A stretch of DNA of 64,000 bases from Ophiocordyceps camponoti-saundersi (nom. inval.) (lineage: Eukaryota > Ascomycota > Sordariomycetes > Hypocreales > Ophiocordycipitaceae). Shown one piece after another: positions 20,962-31,232 of the stretch. The notes under the pieces were generated by a model, which had not been told where the DNA came from, searched no databases, and was given only the letters and a program-made list of their open reading frames with translations. The stretch covers positions 1 through 64,000 of the forward strand of contig PDHQ01000027.1 in the NCBI GenBank assembly GCA_003339415.1, in the 5' to 3' direction. Positions within the stretch are counted from its first letter, which is position 1; every line of letters starts with the position of its first letter. The position numbers were made by a program, and so were the translations under genes.

Positions 20962-22155
20962 ATGGTCCGGCATAAAAAGGATCTCGCCTACCGCGGCAGG
21001 AAACAAAACCACCATGCGAAACCCTCATCCTCCTCTTCTTCCGCCCCGGCCTCCTTCAAAGCCGCCTGCTGGGACCTGGGCCACTGCGACCCCAAGCGCT
21101 GCTCCGGGAAGCGACTGATGAGGCTCGGTCTAATGCGCGAGCTTCACCTCGGCCAGCGATACGGCGGCGTGGTCATATCTCCGAATGCGAAGCAGGTCAT
21201 CTCCCCCGCCGACGCCGAACTCCTCGTCCAGCAGGGCGCCGCCGTCGTCGAATGCTCCTGGGCTCGTACCGAGGAGGTCCAGTGGTCCAAGGTCGGGGGC
21301 AAGGCTGAGAGGTTACTACCTTACCTCGTGGCCGCCAATCCCGTCAATTACGGAAAGCCGTGGCGGTTAAATTGCGTCGAGGCCTTGGCTGCTGCTTTTT
21401 ACATCTGTCGTCGTTCGGATTGGGCTGAAGAGGTTCTCGCGCCTTTCTCGTACGGTCCTACTTTTCTGCGCATCAACCTTACTGTCCTCGATCAGTATGC
21501 CGCTTGTCAGGATGATGCTGCCGTCAAGAAAACTGAGGCCGAGTGGATGCAGAGACTGGAGAGAGAATATGTCGAGAGTAGAGAGCGGGACGCAGACGAT
21601 GTGTGGGCCGGCGGTAATACTAATCATGGCCCCGTCGCCGGGTCCGAGGATGATGAGGATGACGACGACGATGCTGCGTCCTGTGATGGTCGCAGCGTCG
21701 ACGGCATCTACCTCGGGAAACGCGTGACAGACCCCAGACCAGGCGAGCAGCCTGCAATTTCCGATCAAGATCACCACCCCTTTGACATCTCCTCCTCGTC
21801 CGAAGATGACGACGCTGCCATGGCTGAAATCCGCCGCAAAGTCCTCGCCTCCAAGACCTTCTCCAACCCCAACCCAGACCCTAACGACGACGACGACGAC
21901 GACGGCCACGATACCACCAATAAGCCGACGACAATCCCTCGCCCGATCGTCCTGGATCCGGACCCCCCTCGCCCCGATTCCGACAATGGTAGCTCCGACG
22001 ATGATGATGAAGACGACGACGTCTTCGACCGCATCATCGACGCAACGCCCGTCACCGACAAGGTGGGCCTCACCAAGCTGGAGAAAGACCGCAGTCGGGC
22101 TGCCGTGTCGAGTAGGTCCTACTCGTCAAATGTGCTCTCGGCGCCACGGCGCTAA
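20962..22155 (+). CDS. TSR3: 18S rRNA aminocarboxypropyltransferase Tsr3
   Basis: A single exon of 397 codons. Tsr3 transfers the 3-amino-3-carboxypropyl group of S-adenosylmethionine to the hypermodified pseudouridine near the decoding site of 18S rRNA, completing m1acp3-psi in the cytoplasm. Residues 34-60 hold the N-terminal CWDLGHCDPKRCSGKRL motif (shared with Rli1-like proteins). Residues 120-150 hold the SAM-binding signature LPYLVAANPVNYGKPWRLNCVEALAAAFYI. Next is the helix YGPTFLRINLTVLDQYAAC (164-182). From about 215 the protein becomes acidic and disordered (DDEDDDDDAAS, SSSEDDD, DPNDDDDDD), as in other fungal Tsr3 proteins. The length is typical for filamentous fungi (yeast 313). 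The ATG gives a basic start (MVRHKKDLAYRGRK) that matches the family. Confidence 0.95.
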   Translation: MVRHKKDLAYRGRKQNHHAKPSSSSSSAPASFKAACWDLGHCDPKRCSGKRLMRLGLMRELHLGQRYGGVVISPNAKQVISPADAELLVQQGAAVVECSWARTEEVQWSKVGGKAERLLPYLVAANPVNYGKPWRLNCVEALAAAFYICRRSDWAEEVLAPFSYGPTFLRINLTVLDQYAACQDDAAVKKTEAEWMQRLEREYVESRERDADDVWAGGNTNHGPVAGSEDDEDDDDDAASCDGRSVDGIYLGKRVTDPRPGEQPAISDQDHHPFDISSSSEDDDAAMAEIRRKVLASKTFSNPNPDPNDDDDDDGHDTTNKPTTIPRPIVLDPDPPRPDSDNGSSDDDDEDDDVFDRIIDATPVTDKVGLTKLEKDRSRAAVSSRSYSSNVLSAPRR

Positions 22156-22417
22156 AGCATCATCGTCATAATCATCCTTTTTCCCTCCCTCTGTGACTGT
22201 GTGCCAGATAGACCATCCTGGAAATGGAATGTGAGACGATTCGTCATCCACGTCTTGTCCGTAACTTGCGTCTTTTCTTCCTCTATCGTCTCTTTCCTCT
22301 CGTACACACGATAATCCCGCGTGTAAACTTACACGCCACACACAAGTCTATGTCTATCAACATCGTATCAACTTACATCGTCTCACTGGCCATCGCTCAT
22401 GATGAACGTCGTAGATG

Positions 22418-25400
22418 CTATTCCGTTCGTCTTCCGCCCAGCGTTCGCTTCTCCACGACGACTTCGTACCCTTGAATCTGGTCGTCGATCTCGAAAGCGT
22501 CGAATTCTTGCAAGCCAATGCCGCACTCGCTGCCCTTGCCCATCGACTCCACATCCTTTTTACCGTGGCGGAAAGTATCAATGACCCCTGCAAAATTGTG
22601 GAAGCGGTAGTCGTCAGCGTCATATTCCATCGCAAACAGACAATCCCATGAGAGTTCCAAAAACTTACCGTCAAAGATGACCTCGCCCTTGCGCAGCACC
22701 TTGACCTTGGACGTCTTCTTCATCACACCATTGCGTACCCTGCAGCCAGCAATGTTGCGCATTATCCGTTTCCTAACGTTGATGGAGAATATCTGCAACA
22801 CGTCTACCTCGCTGACGACGCGATGCGACACCAACGGCGGCAGCATGTCCTCCAGAACGGTCGTGACGTCATCGGCGATGCGGTAGATGATGTTGTGCTC
22901 CATTATCCGTACGTCCGCCGACGCCGCCCGCTGCCGGATGTGCGGCAGGATCGGCACGTTGAAGCTGATGATGATGGCCTTGGATATCGCAGCTTGGTCC
23001 ACGTCGAACTCGGATACTTGGCCTGCAGACGATCGGAGCACCCGCGGCCGCACTTCGTTGTTGCCAAGCTCGAGGATGATACCGCAGACGGCCTCAACGG
23101 AGCCGATGACGTCGGCCCGGATGATGAAGTTTTGATACTGGACGCCCGGCTCCGAGGGTGCCTGTGGAGGAGGAGGTGGTGGTGGTTCGTCGGCCTTTTT
23201 GGCCGCCTCGGCCGCCTCGGCTGCAGCTGTAGCCGCCTCCTCTTCAGCGGCCTTTTTGGCCGCCTGTTCCCGCAACCTCTGCTCGTGCTCTGCCAGCTGC
23301 AGCGAGCTTTCGGCCCGGTCAGCCATCTCCAACCGGTATTGGACCGCGGTTCTGGCCGTCTCCTCATCGGGCGCCTGCAGTACCCGTTCACCCGCCGACG
23401 GCAGCTCTCGCCAGCCCAAGATCTCCGCCGGTGTGGCGGGCGGCGCCTCGTTCATCTCGGCCCCGGCTTCGTTCAGCATCAGTCGCACCCGGGCCCACGT
23501 CGTGCCAGCCACGATGATGTCGCCAGGCCGCAGTGTCCCCCGCTTCACCAGGACGGTGGCCGACTTGCCCCTCGTCTTGACGCTCGACTCGATGACCCAA
23601 CCCTCAGCCAAGCCGTCCGTCTCGGTGCGGAGCTCCAACAACTCCGACTGCACGACGATGCTTTCCTCGAGCTCGTCCATGCCCTTGCCCGTCTTGCCGC
23701 TTACTCGCACAGCCTGAACGTCGCCTCCGAACTCTTCAAGTTGGACCCCGTGCGAGGCGAGGTCGCGCATCACTTGATCGACGCGGGCCTGGGGCTTGTC
23801 AACCTTGTTGATGGCCACGATAATTGGCACCTTGGCGTTCTTGGCGTGCTTCAGCGCCTCCACCGTCTGCGGCATGACGCTGTCGTCGGCGGCCACGACT
23901 AGGACAACCATGTCGGTCACGTTGGCGCCGCGTTGCCGCATCGAGAGAAAGGCCGCGTGGCCGGGCGTGTCGAGAAACGTGATGGTCTTGCCGGACGACA
24001 TCTTGACGACAAAGGCGCCAATGTGTTGCGTGATGCCGCCGTGCTCCTGCGCCGCCACCGACGACTGTCGAAGCCTGTCGAGCAGCGTCGTCTTGCCGTG
24101 ATCGACATGGCCCATGATGGTGACGACAGGAGGACGGTTTGGTAGGGAAGAGAGGTCCTCCGGCAGTGGCCGGCTTCTTAGATCTTTCTTGGCGCCCATG
24201 TCGACCGTCACCTGAAAATCGTACTCGGCCGCCACAAGACCGGCCGTCTCGCCTGTCATGATGGTGTCGTATGAGAGGTTCTCGAAGCCCATGTGCTCCA
24301 GGTCCCGCATAAACGAGTCGAAGGGCAGCTTCAAGGCATTTGCCAGCTCATGTAGATTGATGAACTCGGGGATGAAAATCTTCTTCACGGACCGCGCTTC
24401 CTCCTCCGCTAGCCGTTTCGCAGCCTTCGCAGCTTCTTTCTGAGCTCTGCGCTGCTGTTTCTCTTCCGGACTTTCGGCTCCCTCTTCCTCATAATCTTCA
24501 TCCTGGCGGATGGAGTTCTTATTTTTGCGTTTCTGTTGCTTCTTTGAAATGGCTCTGGCTTTTGCCTTCTGTGAGAAGTCGAGCGCCGGAAGCAAATGAG
24601 AGCCGGCTTTCTGTTGCTCACGGCCACTCCCCTCTTTGAGTCGCTCTTCGTGCAAATGCATGTTTTGGGCGTCCTTCGTTTGGTGCTGCTCAATTGTCTG
24701 CAGTGTTTCGCTCTGCTGCTCGCTGGTCTGCCACTCATCTGTCGGGTGTCCTTCAATATCTCGCGCTTGTGTCCCGCGCATGTCATTGTGCGGACTTTCA
24801 TCATCCTGCGCTTGTTTCCGCGAAGAGGAGTAATTGTCAAACTGATTCCAGAAATCGGTCAGCTTCTGTGGGTCGGGGGATGCTGGCTTGTCAACACTGG
24901 CCGGGGTGGTCTTGGGTTCTTGTGTGGTTTCCGGCGCTGTGGTCTTCTTGGCGGCTTCAGAGGGTTGACCTGGATGCTGAAGAGCACCCCAACCGGTTCT
25001 CCAAGGCATGATAGCGTCTGCCAAGCCTACGGGGCCGCTCACGCTCGCCTTGCGTTGGCTGAAGGAACCCATCCCGCGAGGCCTCGTGGCAGCAAGTGGC
25101 TTGTTCTGGGCTGGTTGCTGGTTGCTGCCAGCCTCCGGCACGGAATGCAAAATCGCCGGCGGTGTATTCTCGGTTGATCGTTCTTTGTCACCTATGCTCG
25201 ATGTCAGGACTGCGGCAGTGGACATTGTTTGATCAACCCCATCCGCCCAAGAATCTGGAGTTTTGGCATCGGACCAAGTTGGCTTTACCGGCGGCTGCCG
25301 CCCGCCAACCGCCTGAGACTCCCGAGTCTGTGCAGGGGATTGTCTTCTTTCAAATTTCCAAGGACTCGGAGCCTGTGCGTTAGGTCGTGTTCTCTGATTG

Positions 25401-25714
25401 TCAGTCGCCCAAGAATCCAGCTTTTGTGAATATGGCATTGCTGTGTTGTTCTCAGAGCCTTGTGAAGACGGTATTTTGCTATCAATCTCATCCGTCCAAG
25501 AACGACTAGGTTTAATATTTTGCACCGGAGAAACAACCCGTGCAGAGGACAGGGCATTGTCGGGCGGCAAAGAACTCCTGAGGGTCCGGGTTTCGGGCTG
25601 TGTTTTCGTCGCCGGCGATGACTGTCCGCCAATCGCTGCAACAGGTACAGTATTCACAATCTCATCCGTCCAAGACGTCGGGCTTTGGGCAGCGGGCTGT
25701 CTTCTCTCCATCGG

Positions 25715-25745
<31 letters not shown>

Positions 25746-26338
25746 CCTTTGATTGATCGAGCATCAAAGCCCTGAGCAGCGAACGGTGTTCCCTGAGCCG
25801 GCAACTGCTGCTTGCTCCCCGTCCGTGATTGACTCGGCGAGGATCTCGACTGAGGATCCCACCTGGACGTAGTACCAGAAGCCGCAGGCCTTGAGGGCCG
25901 TGCCTCAGGCCGAGACGAGTCCCCGTTCAAGTTGCTCCTCGTTATCGGCGTCACAACCCGTGGCGGCGCGTTTTGCGACCCAGGCTTCGACGTAGGTGCC
26001 AGATGAGGCATTGGCTTGCGAGCCAGTGATTCCCTCGCAGCTAACTCATGAGGCAGCAGGCCGTTGAGGACAGGCGCAACATTCGCCGGCGAAAAGCCTC
26101 CTAGCTTGTCGGCGGACGCCATAGGTCCAATTCCCTTATTTGCAAAGGCGCCGGCGCCGCCGGAACTTTTCGCAAAGGCACCCAGGGCTCTTCTTGGCTT
26201 GGCGGCGCCCCCATTATCAGCCGCGTCGTGAAGTGGTGCCGATACCGAGAGCTGACGACTTGGCCGCAACAGCTTGAGGGCCCGGACCCAGAGATCGACA
26301 TTGCGGCTCCACGAAGACACATTCCGGCTCCGTGGCAA
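22418..26338 (-). CDS. IFM1: Mitochondrial translation initiation factor IF-2
   Basis: Two exons (26338-22669, 22587-22418) give 1279 residues. IF-2 is the GTPase that places formyl-Met-tRNA on the mitochondrial small ribosomal subunit. The N terminus ([20 protein letters not shown]) is basic and amphipathic, like a mitochondrial targeting signal. A long disordered fungal extension follows, with a Gln run of about nine (CTG repeat at 25721-25744). The conserved core begins near 650 ([20 protein letters not shown], the IF-2 N domain). G1 GHVDHGKTT is near 744, G3 DTPGHAAF near 790, G4 NKVDKP near 844, followed by domains II, III and the C-terminal fMet-tRNA-binding domain. An Ala/Glu-rich coiled insert and a Pro run lie near 1020-1060. 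The 81-bp intron (GTAAGT...TTTGCAG) is in frame without stops; removing it joins VIFDG to [12 protein letters not shown], the expected family sequence. Confidence 0.95.
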
Positions 26339-26629
26339 GTGTGACAGGGTAAATGAGAGCCTCAGCCGACAAGAGACGCAGATGAAGGGCGGGTGGCGAA
26401 GCTATCGGTCGAAGTCAGATGCTGATATGGGATGATGATGGAGGAATTCTGGGCCTTCCTTCGTACCTGCCATGAGCATAAAGCCCGGGGCATCTGCGCC
26501 GAAGTCAAGAGAAAGGGCCTCGCGGGAGGGGAGTGAAGATTCAGGCAACGTCGAAGCTGCCGTGGCTGATAATCAGCCTCTTTTCCTCGGCTGTTTTTTT
26601 TTTTTGGCCCTCCAAGCTCTCGGAGCTCC

Positions 26630-26760
26630 GTCGTCGGTCCAGCGGCCTTGTCCGGGCCGGGATAATCCGTCGAAGGGTATCCGTGAAAAGTCTCGCATGT
26701 ACCATGTATGTGCGAATAGTATGGTCTCGAGGGTTCGAATCCCGTCTACGACTTTTTTTC
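26630..26760 (+). ncRNA. tRNA-like Pol III candidate 1
   Basis: GGTTCGAATCC at 26733-26743 is a perfect Pol III B box and sits in a T-arm-like context. Seven bases later CTACGAC can pair with GTCGTCG at 26630-26636 (6 of 7), and TTTTTTT follows at once. An A-box-like CGGTCCAGCGG overlaps the 5' end, about 95 nt before the B box. In between, a 9-bp stem (TCGCATGTA/TATGTGCGA, two wobbles) could replace an anticodon arm. A normal D arm and anticodon cannot be built, so this may be a decayed tRNA, a tRNA with an odd intron, or another Pol III RNA. Confidence 0.35.
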
Positions 26761-26767
26761 CATTTTT

Positions 26768-26844
26768 TTTGAGCTACCGGTGAAAATCTCACGTAGCTGT
26801 GGTGCAATTCTGAGGTTCGAAACCCCACGGTGACCTTTTTTAGG
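26768..26844 (+). ncRNA. tRNA-like Pol III candidate 2 (3' half)
   Basis: GGTTCGAAACC (B-box consensus) at about 26813-26823 is followed by CCACGGTGACC and a run of six T. Just upstream, AGCTAC...GTAGCT with an inner GTGA/TCAC stem forms a strong hairpin. No matching 5' acceptor strand was found. It looks like a tRNA 3' half or the end of a small Pol III RNA. Confidence 0.28.
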
Positions 26845-26960
26845 CCCCTTTTTTAGGTACCCGGTGAGCGCTGGTTGAGTGACATCGCGAAGCCGACATT
26901 TTGTCCCAGCATTTACTGCTGTCCTACGCCCATATCATCGGCTAGCTCACTTACACTGCC

Positions 26961-28001
26961 ATGGCTCCCGCCCGGAGGCCGACAAAGGCCAAGTCCAAAG
27001 GGGTCTCAGACGAGCCTCCATCGCCGTTCAAGAGACCTCCCGAAGTGCTGCAATCCTTCGTCGATGGTCTGGTCGAGAGACACGTATACGTGACGCACAT
27101 CGACTCCCATCCTGCGGCCTTCAAGCGCAAGATCTTCCTGGTACCCGTTGCGATGAACCTGTGCATCTCATTACTGTTCGTCTGGCGCATGTACACCATC
27201 CTGCCCTGGTACTGGCAGCTCGTACTCTCGGCGCTGGGACATGCCAGCGAGGCGACTTTTGCCGCCTCGCAGTCCAGCTGGCCTGAGCTGGCTCGTGAGA
27301 TTGGCCGCCGCGGCCTGACAATGTTCATCGATTTCGTCCTCTTCTTCTTCGTCTGGCCCTGGCCTGTCGACTTTGCCGCCGGTCGCCGCCATGGGAATCC
27401 GATGCTATGGCGTCGTTGCGTGGGCTTTCGCGACAAGGAGATTTACGTACGTCGAAGTCGAAACTGGGACGAGGCTGTCGGCGACGTCTTGGACGACTCC
27501 GAGTCCCGCGACATCGTCACCGCCTACATCCGGCAGGCTACCTCGCCCTTGCTGCAAGACCAGAAGACGGGCTACCTGCTCATGGACGGCGCATGGGACC
27601 TCGACTGGGAGGCCATGGTCTACGCGCATGCCCTGGTCGACAAGAAGCAAATTGCCCTTGAAGCCTTTCGAAGCGTCGCGCTGCTACATCATCGTCACTA
27701 CGGCTGGTTATGCTACGACCTCAAGGCCGGCGCCGAGGCCGATTCTGAGGATAAGAGGAGACAAGTCTTTGCCTTTCGCGATGCCCTCACTTCCATGGGC
27801 AAGGAGGATCTGTTCTATCGCTGGGTCGAGACGGTGCAGTTCGAGACGACGCAGCCGGGCGGCTTCGGCGCAGCGCAGCAGGAGGTGACGGCAAAAAAGA
27901 TTCGAGATATGTTTGAAGCTGAAGACATCAACTTCGACGAGTTGTGGAAAGAGGCTACTGGTGGAAAGCAGGTCTTGAGTAGCACGGAAAGCACAGGATA
28001 G
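26961..28001 (+). CDS. Fungal membrane protein of unknown function
   Basis: A single exon of 346 codons; I do not recognise the family. The start (MAPARRPTKAKSKG) is basic. Two strongly hydrophobic stretches, about 58-80 (IFLVPVAMNLCISLLFVWRM) and 118-136 (GLTMFIDFVLFFFVWPWP), suggest two membrane helices, with a shorter aromatic stretch between (PWYWQLVLSALG). The C-terminal two hundred residues are soluble and well mixed, with YLLMDGAWDLDWEAMVYAH and HHRHYGWLCYDLKAGAEAD segments. They end in charged helices (TAKKIRDMFEAEDINFDELW). Codon use and complexity resemble real genes nearby and the frame is intact, so the gene is likely real and probably conserved in related fungi. No catalytic motif was seen; an organelle membrane protein is one possibility but only a guess. 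Confidence 0.8.
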   Translation: MAPARRPTKAKSKGVSDEPPSPFKRPPEVLQSFVDGLVERHVYVTHIDSHPAAFKRKIFLVPVAMNLCISLLFVWRMYTILPWYWQLVLSALGHASEATFAASQSSWPELAREIGRRGLTMFIDFVLFFFVWPWPVDFAAGRRHGNPMLWRRCVGFRDKEIYVRRSRNWDEAVGDVLDDSESRDIVTAYIRQATSPLLQDQKTGYLLMDGAWDLDWEAMVYAHALVDKKQIALEAFRSVALLHHRHYGWLCYDLKAGAEADSEDKRRQVFAFRDALTSMGKEDLFYRWVETVQFETTQPGGFGAAQQEVTAKKIRDMFEAEDINFDELWKEATGGKQVLSSTESTG

Positions 28002-29981
28002 TATTGACGTGCGTAGAGAAGAGTCTTGCTGGGCGTGCAGGCAGAAGAATTAAAGCATATTGCAAATGGCTTCTATTTACTTTACTTGGACATCTCGTGA
28101 AGAGGTATCACAGCTTCAACGCGGCTTAATAAGTGGTGGTGGTGGTGGGTTGGGCTGTGCAGGGTTCAGCGAAAAATCACATCACGAGCTGTCGAGGCAT
28201 GCTCCCGTAAAGCTTCACTTGGAATGTCGGGGTAGCATCTTTGCCCTCGAGGCGGACGAGACAAAAAAATATGCAAAGAGAAAAAAATCTGTTCCACGCC
28301 CTGGTGCACTTCTCTTCAGCGAGTACACTCCAGCGCGCCTGAGGGTTTCCCCTAGGTACTTAAGTGCCATTAAGGTAGGCTTTGCGTCGTGCACCCGGCT
28401 CGGATCTCCCAAGGGCCAATTGGTCGTCAAGGGCCGGCGACGTATCTGAGGATTCCTCGGGGGTCGATGAAGAGGTTGGCGCCAACCACTACACCACCCG
28501 AACCCGCTGTTGTAAGGACTGATTTAATTTGACACTATATGTTTATGGCATCAGCCACGTGCGCAGTTGAGCGCCACAGAGCCCGGGGAGCGCAGGCTCG
28601 ACGAGTAAAGCCACGGTTCGCACTTAAAGTCGAGGTCTTTCAGGCACGTTAGCTGCGCAGAATTAATTGTCTTGATGTGTCGAGGACGAATGAAGCTCTT
28701 TGCGCTGCTGCACAGCTGATTCCTTCGTGAGGCAGAGAAAAGGCCGACAGACAAGACACGCTGAGTATAGGAGCGGCAGCCGCCACGTTAGTCAGGACAG
28801 AGGCATTCCATGTTCAAGACTGAATTCGAAGCAGGTCTCCACGTTTCGAAGCTCGAATCATGATGTTGATCTCCCCATTTGCATGTGTGCGTGTCCTCTT
28901 TCACGTCTCATGTGCTAATGTCGTCCGTCGACGTCTGCGGAGGTGACGCCGCCCGCAGTCGTATGAGCGACGACGCAGCACATTGGGAGACTTCGGATTG
29001 TGAGAAAGCGTCTACGAGACAGTTAGACAGTATTCTGAGGAGATTAACAAGAGTCTGACATACTGAGGCGGTATCACGAAGGATAGGTGCGAGTGAAGTT
29101 TCTGACGATGTTGACGACGGTGGAGGGACGTCGTCGAATGGTGTGGGCACCATACATGCGTACTTCTTTCTAGATTGGGCGAGCTAGAACTACTAGTCCT
29201 GCACTATCATAGAACCCCCGGTCCCATACCTAGTAATAGTAGAAAGCTACTTTTCTCGCTATCACCCGTCATGCCAGCCGCAGTTAGACCCGGCGGTGTA
29301 TGCTGTAAGCGGAGTCGGCTGGGCCCTGGCCTGCTGGCTGTGGCGCTCAACCAGCCAAGCCCCCTCTCCGTCCCTCAGTCTAGGCATCAGAGACAGAAAG
29401 ACACTGAATAGCAGTATCGAGAGTCGTAATGCTGATATTGAAGTCAATCACTAACACGTCTCTTCAGCAGATGCTCGAGAATTCTCGTGTCTCTCTATGT
29501 ACATTAGTCCAGTATTGAGGCAGCGCTGGGCCGCATGAGATGAGAAGATGGAAGGCGGCCGATTTGGGGTACCGACGGTCCTATCTCCGTCTACCAGACC
29601 GTGCCGCACCGCGACTGCAAGTTCCGAGGTACCCCTCCGTCTCAGTCTGCGTACCTCGCGGCCGCGTCGTCGAACCGGAGCACCGCCACAGGCTCTTCCT
29701 CAGCCAACCCTTTTTCTCCAGCGCGGTGGGCCTTGCAGCGATTTTCTACCGCCACCACCTCGTCGGACGAGGACGCTCTGAGGTCGCCCTATCAAGCGAC
29801 CGGGACTCGCCCTCTCATCAACGCGTTCTTAAGAAAGCTCTTTGTCGGCCTTTGAACTCCATCATCCAGGAGCCTCCCCCCCTCCCTCTCCCCCCCCCCC
29901 CTTCTCCTCTCTCTTTCTCTGCCTCTCTTCCCCCTCCCCTTCCTCCCCTATTCTGTCCACCTGTCCTACCGTCGCTTCACC
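28002..29981. other. Spacer upstream of VPS74
   Basis: Nearly 2 kb without a supported gene. A 14-bp palindrome GGTTGGCGCCAACC and an A-box-like CCACTACACCA (minus strand) lie at 28475-28497. The right end (29870-29980) is the CT-rich VPS74 leader. An 84-codon open frame (29601-29855) lies in that leader and could be an upstream ORF, but it resembles no known protein. Confidence 0.55.
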
Positions 29982-31232
29982 ATGTCGTCGTCCTCGGGGC
30001 TAACACGCCGCCGTGGCGCCGGCGCCGGCACCGGCCTCACCACTACCGACGGAGAGACAAGTAATAGCGCCTCGAGGAACAATTCTACTACCAATGTCCG
30101 AGATAGCGCCCCCGAGACGAGCTACGAGAAGAGCGACAACGGCCACAAAATCGCCTTCGACCCCCGCGACATCAGCGAGAGCGCCGAGCGCAGCAAACAA
30201 CCCAAGCTTACCATGATGGAAGAGGTGCTACTTCTCGGCCTCAAAGATAAGCAGGTTCGCTCCCCCTTCCCAAAGCTGTTCTCCGCCTCAGGGAAGCTCC
30301 CCTCACATTCCCAACACCGCCATCCAGGGCTATCTTTCCTTTTGGAACGACAACATCTCCTACGCCCTTCGCGGCTGTATTGTTCTCGAGCTGGCCCTCC
30401 GCGGCCGTATCAGCATGGAAAAGGACCCAGCCAGACGGCGCTTCCCCCCCGCCGACCGCAACATCGAGGTCATAGACGACACCCTCACCGGCGAGGTACT
30501 ACTCGACGAAGCCCTCAAGATGATGAAGCAGAGCGAAAAGATGAGCGTCAGCTCTTGGATCGACTTGATGAGCGGTTCGGGCCCTTGTTGATGTTTTCCC
30601 CACCCTTTATACTGCCGCCGGCTGACAAGGTGTTCAGGCGAGACGTGGAACTTGATGAAGATTGGCTACCAGCTCAAGCAGGTCCGTGAACGGCTGGCCA
30701 AGGGTCTCGTCGATAAGGGTATCCTGCGAACCGAGAAGCGCAACTTTCTCCTTTTCGACATGGCCACCCACCCTGTGGCCGACGGCGGCGCCAAGGAGGA
30801 GATCCGCCGCCGCGTGCGGAACGTCCTAACCCAGCGCACCGTCGTCCTCAACAATAGTCAGTTTCTGCCCGAGTCGCTCGACTTCCGCTACCTGCGCACC
30901 GTGTCCATGGTATGCGCTGCCTATGCTGCCAACGTGTTGGAGAACGCGCTGTCGACACTTGGTCACGAGGCTCGCGAGCGCGCCTTCGCCCAAACGGACG
31001 AGCTGCTGGCCGATTACAGTCAGTGGCCTTTTGGAAAGAAGGCTGTTGGCAATGGCATTGGCGCCAACCTGCCGCAGGTCATTGCAGAGGTGATACTTTT
31101 GTCTTCTTTCTTGCTTCCCGCCGTGACTAACATCCAGACCAGGAGATTGGCCGCGCCAAGGACAAGGAGCTACAGCTCGAGGTTGTCGCCGCCTGTCTCA
31201 GTGTATTTACTCGTCTCGACTCCCTGCTATGA
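29982..31232 (+). CDS. VPS74: Vps74 / GOLPH3-family PI4P effector
   Basis: Four exons (29982-30254, 30328-30574, 30638-31089, 31143-31232) encode 353 residues. Vps74 binds phosphatidylinositol-4-phosphate on Golgi membranes and the tails of glycosyltransferases, keeping them in the Golgi via COPI vesicles. Residues 1-75 are Ser/Thr/Arg-rich and disordered. The GPP34 domain starts with [20 protein letters not shown]. It includes [20 protein letters not shown] and the family hallmark [20 protein letters not shown], then [20 protein letters not shown] with basic residues of the PI4P pocket. It ends with [20 protein letters not shown]. The introns are 73, 63 and 53 bp. Every junction restores the family sequence exactly (for example SG|ETW). 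Length matches yeast Vps74 (345). Confidence 0.95.

Larger units (their letters stand above)
26339..26960. other. Divergent spacer with tRNA-like Pol III candidates
   Basis: About 0.6 kb between IF-2 (minus) and the membrane protein (plus). The left part is probably the IF-2 leader. The right part holds two B-box-like sequences each followed by a T run (see the separate entries). Confidence 0.6.

Noticed and set aside
22823..23902. 359-codon open frame on the plus strand
   Set aside because: Antisense shadow of the mitochondrial IF-2 GTPase region; Arg/Leu-rich with no family resemblance.
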